Source: Casuarius casuarius (taxonomy: Eukaryota; Chordata; Aves; Casuariiformes; Casuariidae). From it: DNA of 64,000 nucleotides. A program made the translations under genes and the position numbers. Where the stretch lies: the NCBI GenBank assembly GCA_003342895.1, contig PTFA01000312.1:124001-188000 (forward strand). Reading direction: 5' to 3'. Below the pieces are notes generated by a model that saw only the letters and a list, made by a program, of their open reading frames with translations, did not search any database and was not told the origin of the DNA. Positions 13,531 through 25,611 of this stretch are shown piece by piece (position 1 is the stretch's first letter; every line of letters begins with the position of its first letter).

Positions 13531-13606
13531 TTTTAATTATATTAAAAATATAGAAAAATAAATAATATATATATAAATATATATATATTAAAAATATATA
13601 AAAATA
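13531..13606. repeat. AT-rich simple repeat
   Basis: The stretch is almost pure A/T with (AT)n runs (aataatatatatataaatat and atatatatatta) and repeated taaaaatata units. It is a low-complexity microsatellite-like sequence with no coding content. Confidence 0.9.
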
Positions 13607-16034
13607 CAGACACTGAATGTATCCATGTCCAGCACGATGAATGCAGTAACTGATTCAGTGCTTTGGAACTGCCATTTTCCCCTCACCATCCTGTTCTCCC
13701 CAGACAACCTTAAGGCTATCAGAGTTTTGCAACTACTCAGTTTCTGTTGAAAGTATGCTATTGCTTTTGAACAGAGAGCACTGGCATTTGTATGTATACA
13801 ACAAAGCATACTGGAGAAACACTTCATAATCCAGAATGACTGCAGATTTGTTTTAAGCCACTTTATTCATATTTCTTCAACTGTCACAGAATTTTCGGTG
13901 GCAAAATTCACTGTCAGATGTGAATGGCTTTTGAATCTCACTTTTCTGTAGATCCTGGAGTATTTCCTTTGCATTCAGCCAGTGCAACAAGTGGTTCTCA
14001 TTCTGGATTTGAATAGCTTGGAGTGGAAACAAGCAAGATAAACAAAATGTTGTTGTTATTAATTTTGCTGTTCTGTGTAATAAAAGCACTGCTCAAGTTC
14101 TTTTAGGATGTATTGGAGCTGCATTGTATCAGTGTAATTCTTTAAGATGGAGAGGGAGACCACTAATGGAAGGTAAATCACAGTTTGATCATTAGACTCT
14201 GTTGCAAAAAACAGAGATTTGTTTCTGAGTCTGATATCATCCCAATTAAGTCCTTGACCTGTCTCAACTTTCATTTAACAACAAAGCATATTTCATGCTA
14301 GAGTTACATCATGATGTATGGGTGTACTTACTTCCCTTTTTCAGGGGTCTTATGTGCTATGATTTTTAAGGTAAACTTGGCCTTAGCTGGTACGTATTTT
14401 TACTAGTAAATATTTGTCAGTTTTACAAATGAAACCAAGGTACATCATTTGCAATTTTATTAGGAGGAGTAGTTTAATTATGATGTCTGTTCAGGAAACA
14501 TGAATTAATTCCACAGCAAAATATAATATATATTGGAAGAAACTGTAAAATGCAAACTAGCTCTCCTAAGGGTGATGAATTAAAAGTACTTTTTAAAGTG
14601 ACTGGATGCTTGATTAGTTGTTGGAGAGTAGAGGTTCTGCTGGCTGTCATAAAGGCAATTATACCACACAACAGCCAAAGCGAAACACGGTGCTGGATGC
14701 TAAATGGTGAAGCTGATTTTGATTTTTAACTTGGCCTTTGGGAGTTGGGACTCTTGAGTTATTTTTTGCTTTGCTTTTAATTTTTACCTTCCTCTGAGAT
14801 ATCAAGGACTGTTTGCGGCTAGTGATGGGACCTCGGGCAACCTACTTTTAGTGATACTGTACAATCTGTCCTGTGTTTTGCTTGAACACTTAGGGTTATA
14901 CTAATCATTTGATTTAGGGCCAGGAAAGAGTTTTCTCTTTGGTCAGATTGACAGAGATTGCTGGGATTTTGTCTGTGCTCGCCAGTGTAGTGTGAAGGTT
15001 GTGCCTGCTTCCTGCCATTATCTGGGCATTTCACCTAAGCTTGGAACACTAGTGATGCCTCTGAATTTTACTGCTTTCATCCTTGGTGCTGCTTTCATCC
15101 ATAACTTTTATGGATTTGGGGTTGTTGTTTTAAAGGTCATAAGATTGAAGGAGGGCATTAGGACATGTTCTCCAGCTTGTGATACATGGGTATTTAGGAA
15201 GTGGATGCTCCATATTGGCTGAGTTTTTTGAAATCCTTCAGTTTTTTTGGAAACTCTTCCATTGGTTTAAAAGAGAATGAATCATTGATCAAACTTCAGC
15301 TCTACTTTCTCTATGCTAGTCATTTGCCATTGGATGAACCTTAGTGTAAAAGAAACCTGGGCTATCTGTACTAGAACCTTAATTCACGGCTCACAATTAA
15401 GCCCTTCTGTACCTACATGTGAATGATGGTTGAGGGGTGTTGTTGGGGTTTTCTTAAAAAAATGTTTGACAAGTTGACAGTAGGGAGAAGATACCCCATC
15501 CACACTCATACTGCTGGAATGATGGATACACTGAAGAGAGGAGAGGGCATTTTAAATTTTGGCATCAGGAAGGCAAGATAGGCTTCTGAATGTGAAGTGA
15601 GTGCAAAAGAGCTTAAATTTCGAAGGTATTCCAATTCCCAGATAATGATACTAATGGTATGTCAAAAGACATAAATCTCTTCTCTCTTTTTTTTATGGCT
15701 CATCAAGTGACTGATTTAATTTTTTAATTTCATCCCCAAGATGAATTTGGTTTGGAAAACAAACTAGAAAGGAAGTTATTTATTTACTTCTAATATGTCT
15801 TGCTGCTAGCATGTTACATGTCAATCTAGGTTTTCTTAGCTTTCTTTTTGTGACTTGACTAATGCAAACAAGACATCATTTGTAGCCTTGAAAATACAGC
15901 AGAACAGCAAGAGCATGATTTCAGAAGCTATGAAAAAGCGAGTTAGCAGTAGAAATCCTGCTAGGGCTGCTTTTGCAGTTTAATCTATTTACAAGGTTTA
16001 TTTCTGGAAATAAAAACTGCTTTTATGTTTTGCC

Positions 16035-16047
16035 TTTTTTTTTTTTT
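16035..16047. repeat. Poly(T) run, T13
   Basis: A thirteen-base T homopolymer with no recognisable retroposed sequence on either side. Confidence 0.85.
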
Positions 16048-19000
16048 AATGTGGATTTGTTGATATTGATGTAGATCGCATCCAGAAACTGCCTAATTTG
16101 TGAAGAGGTCTAGGGCAGGACCAAAAAATTCAGGGTCTTTCCCCAAATCTGTTAAGATAACACAGGAAGAACTATTACAGCACAAAATGTCTTGGATTTT
16201 TTTTGCATAATACAACTTATCCTAGAGAGAAAAATATGCTTCCTCTGTGCTCTTCCTGTGCTCTTGCACTGGCTGTGCTGTGCCAAGGCAAGAAATGACA
16301 GGGAGCATCAGCATACAGCACTGGCAGGTTTTCCCTCATCCAGAGATACTGAGCTCTTGATGTCTGCTGCTACTGAGAGCTTCTCCTTTGACAGGGGTAT
16401 GTACATTGCAGGTCCCTAAATATCAAAGACTACAGGAGAAACTTGAGGCATTTTTGTATTGGGGCCTCCATGTGTTTCCACAGAAAAGGGTGCTGGAGTC
16501 ACTGAAACCATTTTTATCACCAAGGAAGCTTTAACCACCCTGTTGGCACCAGAAGAGTTTCTTATATGCCATTTAGTGTGGCCTTTCTGCCTTTCCTTTT
16601 CCATCCATCTTTAAGTATATATTTAATCCCTAGGTGAAGAGTGGATTATGTGTGTGTATTGGGTGTCCTAGTAGTTACACTTTGGTAGTGTAGATCAGGA
16701 ATTCCTTCTGAAGTTATTAGAACCATCCTGGTGTAAAACTTCTTTGAGTAAGATCACAGCATGCCCTTTGGTTTTTGGTACGATTTATGTACCTTCATCT
16801 AAGTGTTGGTTAAGCCATCCCAGAAGAAAAGCCACAGGGCTGACTGAAATAGAAAGAATAATATTTTCATGGGGAATATAACAGACGTTGAATTTATCAT
16901 CCTCAGTTGTATTGTCTTGTAGGCCACTGTGTTGTCTTTACTGAAGCCAACAGAAATGCCTTGAAGACCTCTTGCAAAGAACCATTTTTCTTGATCTTAA
17001 GAAATGGCAAAGTGCATTCCTGCGCTGGCAGTTCCCAAACACAGGCTTTAAGACGGGGTATTGTCATTCATTGCACATCTTGTCTCTTTTCTGTCTCTGC
17101 TAATCCTTTTCCCCCTACCCTGATTGTTTAATGTAATAATGTGAAGGTCCTTACTGAGCTAGGGTAGCTATAAATCGGAGTTGTTATTGAGCTGATAAGA
17201 GTAGAGTTTGTCCATGTGTTGGTTGTTCGGTTTCTTCAAGAAAGCTGGTGATGGTCTTTGCCTTGAATGTTAACCAGAATGATAAGATCTGGGGACTGTT
17301 GTTTATTGCTGAAATTGGGAGAGGTATACAACAGTGTGCAACTGGGAAAGCAAGATGGGAAAATCTTTAATAAATTGCCATGATGGATCTATTTCCAAGT
17401 TACTTAGTTCAAAATAAACTATTGTGTTCCTAACTAAAGATAGTGATTTCTTTTTGCAGTAGTAAAGCAAGTCAATGAACAATCAGTATATTTTTGATTA
17501 CACTGTATATGAATCCTATTTATCCTTGAGTTAAACTGCACAGCCTCATTCCTACTTGGATTATCCCTTGACTAAGGTTTTACCAATGGGAGCACCAGCT
17601 CTACAGTCTAAATTTCTTGCAGTTCCATAGCAATTCCTGTGTGCCTTACATACTGGACACAGGATAATACAAGAAAGGTGTATGTTTTTTCTGCCTTACA
17701 TAAGATGGTTGCTTTGAGGCTAACTCCTGACCTACTGATCAGCCTTGAAATTCTACCTGAGTTTTAGTAAATCACGTAGATACTAATCTTCAGGGGAGCA
17801 GGGAGCTAGGTAACTGAGCATGTTTCCAGATCAGGCTTTAGTCTCTGAGCGGGACTGATCTCCTCCTGCTGGCAGGGCCTGCATCTGACTTGACCGTCAA
17901 ACTCTCATTGTAATTTGTGGAAAGAGAGAATACTTCACCAGCATGATCCCTCTGACCTATTTTGGAAATTTAGGACAAGAGGAGTTACAGCATAGCAATG
18001 ACTGTTCTTATTGCCTGTTAGGAGATTAGCTTAGTGGGAGTTTTTGGACCTTTAGGTGGCAAGCCTCCTGCTAGCGACCCCTTTAGGACTAGAAATCTGA
18101 ACTATCAGATTAGCTGAGATGGGAGTAGTGTTTCTTATATCTTTCCTTAGGATGTGAGGTTTGTGTTGGGCAGAGCAGGTCATACAGTTCTCTTGGTTGA
18201 AATAAGCTAATAAAGCAGAACAGGGAGTGCACTGGAAGTATCCTGAGGAGTGGGAAGGCTCAGCAAGAGGTTTTCTATTTGTGAAACCCTTATCTGTCTA
18301 TTACTCCATGAGTGATCTCTGATTTGCCACATATATTTCATGCTTCAGATCCAACCTTATTCAGGTAGATTTGGCTTTCTCTGTGGGGGAAAGGATCACA
18401 TTCTGCCAGCACAAAAAACATCTTGCAAAGGCAAGAGAAAAAAATCCTTCTCCAGGGTGAGAATGCCCCTTCTATGGAAGAACAGTCAAAAAAAGTCTTA
18501 CATGAAGAGTGTGTATGTACATCTGACTTCAAAAGTCTGTGATCATTTTCATTTTCAAATTACTGGTTAAAGCTGATAAGAAGGAAAGCTCAGTAGGTTC
18601 TTTTGTATCAAAAGAAGCTGTTGTTGGGCCTGTTGTTAATTTATTAGGAAAGACATGCTCAGCAGAGCACATATTTGCTAATGGCTGTAGATGGGATTAA
18701 AATGATTTAAAGAATCAGTATTACAAAATGAGCAAGTAGGCGAAACATTTGCATGCAACTGTTTGAAAATGCATTCAAGCACATGCAATATATTTGGAAG
18801 GCAAGTCTGAATGAATGACCGGGGCCTAACTTTTTGCTATAGATAGAGAATTTAGTCCCAATTTTGCCTGAGGTAGCATTGCAAAATCTGTCACTTTAAA
18901 TAAATAAAGTTGGAGAAATTATTGTAGCCTACATCAAGAGAGAAAGAGTATAAGACCCTGCTCTAAAATAACAGTTGTAGAAATATTAACAGCAGACAAA

Positions 19001-19695
19001 GTAGTGAAACTGTGATACTCTGGTTCCTAGGCTGGTCCAGCATTGCCTACACATGGCAAAAGGATATGTTGGAGAAGAACCGCTTTCTGTCTTTAAGATC
19101 TTTGTCCCTAGGAGATCATTTTTTGTGTCAGATATAGTTAGGATATGAAGGAATTGCCAGTTTCACTACAGAGTTGTCAGTCTGCTAAGGCAGACAGCTA
19201 AGGGATAAATGCCTGTGGGACCATATTTTTAAAAGGAGAACAGGAGTGAGGGTTTTCAAATCAGATTGTATATCTTGAGTGCAGACCTTCCAGAGACTTT
19301 TTGCTACCTGAATCTACTGAAGGATCAGAGTCCCTGTTATTCTTGGAATACCTTTTTAAAATGGGAAAATACAAAACTTGTGTGCAGTTTTATTCTTAAA
19401 ACCTGCATTAGAAATGCTCAGATATTGTTTCTGTAGAGATATGTTAAAAATACCAGCTACGAATCTGAACTGACAGGGAAATGGAAAATGAAATTGCGTG
19501 TAATTTAATTACATTAAATTTTAAACAATATTTTATATTGCTAATTGCTTTTTATTATGTCTTGATATTACTAACAAGGAAATAAAATGTTACGTTGTGG
19601 ATATGACACATATTTCACACCTGGAAAATAAATCTTGACAGGGTGATGAAGTAAATTTAATTATTTGAAAAATAGAAGCACTATGTGATTGGAGA

Positions 19696-19810
19696 ACGGA
19701 TCGGTGTTTTGGCATTCGCAGAAGGAGGTCTCGCTGGAGCGGGCTGCGTGCGCTTCAGCCGTCCTTCAGCAGGTGCCATGGTTCCATTCTAATGCATGCT
19801 GGGTGCCACG
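19696..19810. promoter_or_regulatory. Short CpG cluster in AT-rich intron
   Basis: Nine CpGs fall within about 115 bp, eight of them within 19696-19761, including ctgcgtgcgcttcagccg. The surrounding DNA is strongly AT-rich. The cluster sits just 3' of a TAAT-rich stretch (19490-19670). This could be an unmethylated regulatory element; nothing proves function. The overlapping 102-codon + frame (19689-19997) is not recognised. Confidence 0.3.
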
Positions 19811-22345
19811 GCAAGGATTACTCTTTTTCATTTATTACATTTTTAATTTCCTAACTAACTGGATCCAGCTGTTTCAACCCTTCATGCAACACGGAGATTT
19901 TTATGCTAAATCCAAAGGGGCTAAATTAAAGCAAAAGAAAATTTGCATATTGTGTAAAACTCTACTTGTTCAGCAGATCCAGATTATATGGTGCTAATCA
20001 CAAACACTAGATAAAGTAAATCCTCTTGAAGTCACCCTGAGGTTAAGTCAACTGCTTTACACTCTTTGACACATACCCATGAAATATGTAATCAAGTCTG
20101 TTTGACGTCCTCTCCTAATTATGTGTGTATATTTTAAGCAGATGCTTTTCCAGCTGATCTGTGCCTTTTGAGATCTTTTCTCCATTATTAATCAGAAAAT
20201 CATGCTGTATGTTAACGGCAAGTGCCAATTATAAGAAAATAATATTAGTTTCTCTGCTTAGAAGTTGTGTTTTTGCAAATAAGACCACTGCCAAATAACA
20301 TATAGATATGAAGAAAATGTGGGAATGTCTGACAGTTATCCATCAGGGGCATAATTATGCTGTGCTATTTTAGCCTAAAACTAAAATTTATTCTTCCGCA
20401 TACTGATTTTTAATTTGAGGGAAAATATTAAGTAAAGAAAATTCTCTGTTGGAAGTAGGAATGGACTGTTTGTTTTCACAAAAGCCAGAATTTAAATGAT
20501 AAAAATACTTTTCCCCCAAGACTCTACATTTTATTTAACTTACTGTCAAGAGTATTAGTGCATAAGTTTAGCCTTTCATGAATTCTTCTTATTCAGTGAG
20601 ATAATATCAGGAGAAAAAATGAATATTTAATTAACTTGGGAGTCACTGAGTTTTAAGTAAAACCCATTTTTATTGTGGCTATGTAAGAACAGTCTTCAGA
20701 AATTGCTAGTGACCTAGTTGATTTTACCCCTACTCTTAAGTTTAAAGATGTAAACTGCCACTTGCATTTTGCTGAAGTCTGTAACTTCTTAAGTGTCCTG
20801 CAGTGTGTTTCGCAGAGACATCTACTGGCAAAATTTGAACTAGCATTCTCCTCCTCAGGTCCTACAAGGCCATTTCTTTCACCTGTGAAGGAAGACCTTC
20901 TAAGATAAAAATGAATAGTTTGCCTCTTAGAGGTACTGGGGCATTAAATCTACTGTTTGAGAAGAATCTTTAAGTTGTATGTCAACGGGTGCAAAAATAA
21001 TAAAGGCAAAGAAATCTTCCTATTGCATCATTAAGGTTACTTCTTGTTGAACTATTCCGCTACTTTTAGTGGGGAGGTATGTATCAGGGAAGAAGAGGGT
21101 AAAGGAGTTCACAATCCATTGCAGATGAACAGAACTAACTGCAGAGCCCATAATAATCCTAGTTAGTCTCCACTGATTTTGATTCCATCAGTACAGAACA
21201 AAAAGAAATTACAGGATTTGATAAGAAGAGTTGTACCACCTACACTGACTGGTTTCTTGCCTGATGTTTATTCCATTCTTGCAGTTCATCTTTTTGATAA
21301 ACATCTGCCCCAGCTGTCACCTTTGCTGAGATTTTAGTGGCTCTCAATAGAGCTGTTCTAGGTATAGTTTAAACAGTTTTGATGTAGTTGTTCTAGCTGT
21401 GGTTTAAACACAGAGGTAGTCAGTGGTGGAGTGAACAGTGGTGGAGTCTTACGTGAGCACAGTAAGAAAAAGCAGCAAGTCCACTTCGAGCTTTGATGTC
21501 CATGTGGTGCAGCTGCCTGCAGAAGCCCCCAGCAGTCTTCAAATAGCCCTTCCTGCACTGATCAAAACTTTGATACTCTCCTAAGAGACATTCACATACA
21601 CTGGGGTGAATATAGGCTAATGGCAGTGGGAAGGCTGAACTAAAAAAACCCAGGTTGTTACCTCACCGCAACAAAAGGTTACAAAATATTTAAAAATCAC
21701 TCTTTGTGGTTTTGAGTCACCTGTGGATTCAAGACACTAAGAAGCAGCTTATCCATCTAGTTGGACCAGGCATATTTCCTCATGATTTCCACTGATAAAG
21801 TACATTTCAAAAAGTGCCTGTCTTTTAAGGTCTGTTTTTCAAGTGACAGTTAAATCATTTTAAAAAAGGATGAGTCTTTTTTATAAGAGGCCTGCTATTG
21901 CAGTGGAATTTCTCAAATCAGCTTTATTCAAATCATATGTCACTGTTCGCTGAAGTAAATGTTCACTGAGCTTATTGCGATGCAGTTGGTGTGCCATATT
22001 CCTAAACATTTTGGTCTGCTGCACCTGGAAAGGTTGTTTTTTTGCTATCAAATCCCAGGAGCAATTTCAGACCCCAGTTCAGCTTGGAGGAATTTTTGCT
22101 CTAAGTGTATTTGCATTTGTAGTGGCCCTTTCAGGTCTGTTATGCTTTCAAGTCTGTGTGCCAACCCTCACCAAATTCAAGACCCAGGCATCTGCTCTCC
22201 CGTATTACTTCCCATTCACACCCATTTTCATCCACATTTGAATTTCCATGCAAATAAAATGTCATTGGGCAAAGGATCTCCACTTGTGTACAGCTTTAAT
22301 GCAAAATATTGCATTTCTGTGACAACTGGAGAAATATTGTTGCAA

Positions 22346-22396
22346 CTTTTTTCCTTTCCTTTCTTTCTCTTTTCTTTCCCCTTTCTCCCCCCCTTT
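22346..22396 (+). repeat. Pure polypyrimidine tract
   Basis: Fifty-one consecutive pyrimidines on the + strand contain tttcct/ttctt units and a C7 run. It is a homopurine/homopyrimidine mirror-like tract of the type that can form triplex (H-) DNA. No AG acceptor with coding sequence follows, so it is not read as a splice acceptor. Confidence 0.9.
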
Positions 22397-23466
22397 ATTC
22401 TTTTACTTAAATAACTTGTAAATATTTTATTAAAGCAGCTTACAAATTATGCTGTACTATCCTGAATTCAACATAAAACCTTGAAATTGGCTGGTTTAAC
22501 TCGATGGTTGCTTATGCTCTTTGAGCATGACTGTGTTGTCTCAAGCTGATGCTAAAATTTCAGTTTCATTATTGTTTTGACCAACAATTATTACTTTTGT
22601 AACCATTATTAGTTGAAACTCTAGAACACTAAAATTTCTGCCTGGTTTCTCCTTTAAAACGTAAATTTCCAAAGCAGATGGAACTTGAGCTACCTTCCTA
22701 CTGCATGCTTCATAACATTTTAAGGCAGTCATAAAAATCAATGTGTTTTGTACAAGCCAGTGTCAATGATATTCTCACAAGTATCAACAAAAATGGTGCT
22801 GAGCAGGGAAAATTCTGCCATAAGACAGTATTTGAGTAAAAGCTGCATTAAGCTCTATAAATAAGGTCGTAGAGAGGTAATAAAAACTTCTGGGGTTATC
22901 CAGTCCATGAAACAGATTAGATGCTCTCTTGAAAAATACGGACTGAATGAGCAGATTCCTAATTTCAATGAATTTTATCATTAACAGCACAAATCACAGG
23001 AATTTAGGGAGATCAGATCTCCACAGACAAATTTTCTCAGCTTAACCTTGTCAGTTAGAGGACAACCATTTTTTACAGTAGAGCAATATTGGCAGAACAT
23101 GTGTTTGGTTATATGTAGTTATTTCACTAAGAAGACCAGACTGAGGTGTAGGTGCAAAAGCTGGTGTAAGCCTGTCTATACCAGAAAGTTTTTGATAGCA
23201 TAGGCATACTGCCAAAACTTTTAAGTAGTTAGAAGCTATTTGTTCCTGAGAGTCTAGCAATGCAATTCCATGTTTCAGGCATGATATTCTATGTCAGTGC
23301 AAAATCAATGTGAAAATGCCACATTTCTGACATGGCAGCATGCTACACCTAAATANTTACAGGACAGCACAAGGCAGCAAATATTCATGATCCTATGGGG
23401 AGTCCTCACCTTGTATAAACTGTCATAGTTTCCTGATATTAGTATGGCTATGATAGTTGACATCTT

Positions 23467-23530
23467 CTGGGTTGGACTAGATGATCTCCAGAGGTCCCTT
23501 CCAACCTCAACCGTTCTGTGATTCTGTGAT
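23467..23530 (+). mobile_element. CR1 LINE 3' end (very short copy)
   Basis: This stretch reads gggttggactagatgatctc, then cagaggtcccttccaacctc, then ends in two ttctgtga-type terminal repeats. It is the diagnostic 3' terminus of avian CR1 and looks younger (less diverged) than the copy at 9.8 kb. Only about 64 bp remain, so this is an extreme 5' truncation. It is the best single indicator that the genome is avian. Confidence 0.92.
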
Positions 23531-25590
23531 CAGAGGAGCTCCTAAGTCATTGGCCAGGAGCTTGGGAATGCCATTGGAAAAGCTACCATTTATAGACAGG
23601 TTTAAGAAATATCTTCCAAGTACTAAAACCTAACATCCCAGCTAGCTTTTATCTCCATGGACATCAGTAGGAGTTCATATCATAAAAGAACTTTGTCCTA
23701 GAAATTAAAAGGCAAGCTGGGGGTCAGAATTATTGAACTGCTTTTATAAAAACTTTTTCATAAATTCCAGCTATACTCTAGAGTGGTGTAATTTTCTTTC
23801 CATACATTATAAAGAGGAATTAGAGCAAACTGATTCTAGATGAGTGAGGAGATGACAGAGTAGGTTGGATACTCACAGGTGTGTTGTGTTTGAGCCTGTT
23901 TTGGACAGAGGAGGAGGTTTGTTTTGGAAGGTTTGTTTTTCAGTATAGATTCCATAATCACAGAAATAGTTTATTTTCCTTCATGTGACTAGATGATAAG
24001 CAATGAAACCCAGCTCCTAACTAGCTGAGAGTTTGGGCTCAAGTGTGAATAAGTTGTTTTCTGAAAATATATCAAAAATTACATTGTGTGAGCATTCTGC
24101 TTACCATCATAATGCACAACATCTAAGACTTTGTTCATGTTGCTGGCGAATGGCAACTGAAAACTACAGGCTACTGCCTTTTCAGAGTGCTTCAAGGCAC
24201 CTATTCTAACTTTCTTACATTTATTTTTCCCATTCTCCTTTTTTTCTCATTAATGCCAGTTCTGTTTTTCTCTTGTTTTTGGAAGCTGTGATCATCTTTG
24301 TTCGTGGAGGTATTTCAGCTGTTTTTTAAACCTGATCTCATTTAGAACAAATATCATTACCTTCGTTGTTCTTGTAATTTCTTTGTTCACTACTGTCTTT
24401 ACTGATTTGGTGTGATGAGGATTTCTTTTTGTTATCTTGAGATTAAAAAGAAAGATGATATCCTTCTAGAGGGTCACAAGACCGAGTTGGATTTCACTTA
24501 GGCTCTGGTTCCCAAAGTCTGCAAAATCATCATGGTTGAGTAAGTGATTGAGTGATTTCTGTTTCCAGACATCCGCCGTAAATCTTGCCCAGAGGGGATG
24601 CCCAGTGGCTGCGTAGTTGGTGTACCAGCTCCTAAGCTCTGGCAGTTGGCAACCCAACCTACTAACCTAAACTACACCGATCTCATCCTCCTTAAAAAAA
24701 AATCATGAAATGCCATGGCTGAAAGCTGTGATTCATAATCCTTGTTAAAGTCATAGGTGGCAATTGAAGAGCTTACCATCTCTAGCTTATAGCCTCTTCT
24801 GCCAGCGCGCTGTGTGCTTCTGACAGGAGCTGCAAAGCAGAGGCTTGCATTTCATATCAATATCTTTTAAAAAGCATGAGGAAAGAGACAGACCCAAGGG
24901 TATTTCAGACACATAAAATCTCCTGTAATTCTAGATCAAGATGATAAGGGTAGAGAACAGAAGCTGCATGGACTGTCTTGGAGAATAATATAGCAAGTAC
25001 TCAAGTGCCATCCTGTAAATCAATTGTTTCTTATAATCCAAAATATTTAATGCAGTCCTGATTACCTCGCTGCAGAAGTAATTCTGTAGAAATGGAGGGT
25101 GCTCCGAGATGAGCAGCAAGAATGGTCAGAGGCACAAAAAAGTGCTCTCCTGAACAGAGACTGAAACTATTGATTGCGTACTTCAGCAATACGAGGAAGA
25201 GGAAACACAATGAGGTGAGGAGCTTTTGGTTTCCCTGTTTCATAGTAGGGGTAGAAGGGGACACTCAGTTTAAAGGAGACTAAAGCAAGGCTGGTATTTA
25301 CTTGCACAGGTGAACTATGAAACTCTTGGTCTCATCGTAATACTGAGCCCAAAATCTCAGTTTAGGGCAATGAGAGGAAGAGAGGAAGAAACAATGAATT
25401 TCAATTTAAGCCAATCTGGAACGATTGTAGTTAGAGCAAACTACTTTCCATCTTCCTGCTGTGGAGTTGGCTGCTGCCAGAGCCAGGACACTGCATCGTT
25501 CTTGAAATAGTCTCTCCGTTATGTGTGGTGAAATGGGCTGGGGTTTCAGCTGTGCCTCCTGTCTTGTGAAGAAGCAGAGGAGCTGGTTGT

Positions 25591-25611
25591 TGCCACTTGC
25601 CACTTGCCACT
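25591..25611. repeat. Short 7-bp tandem repeat, three copies
   Basis: The unit tgccact occurs three times in a row at a 7-bp period. Confidence 0.9.

Larger units (their letters stand above)
10109..19695. other. Intron interior, mostly unique sequence
   Basis: Apart from the 21-bp duplication, the 11.1-11.7 kb block, the AT repeat near 13.5 kb and the T13 run at 16.0 kb, this stretch shows unique AT-rich sequence. Open frames are all under 80 codons outside 10724-11713 and unrecognised. TAAT-containing sequence is dense at 19490-19670. Confidence 0.7.

Noticed and set aside
13531..13606. AT-rich stretch as a possible replication origin or matrix attachment region
   Set aside because: Composition alone is not enough. 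It is adequately explained as a simple repeat.
21959..22414. 151-codon plus-strand open frame, the longest in the window
   Set aside because: Its tail is simply the translated polypyrimidine tract (Phe/Pro/Leu-rich), a second frame is open over the same bases, and no domain is visible.
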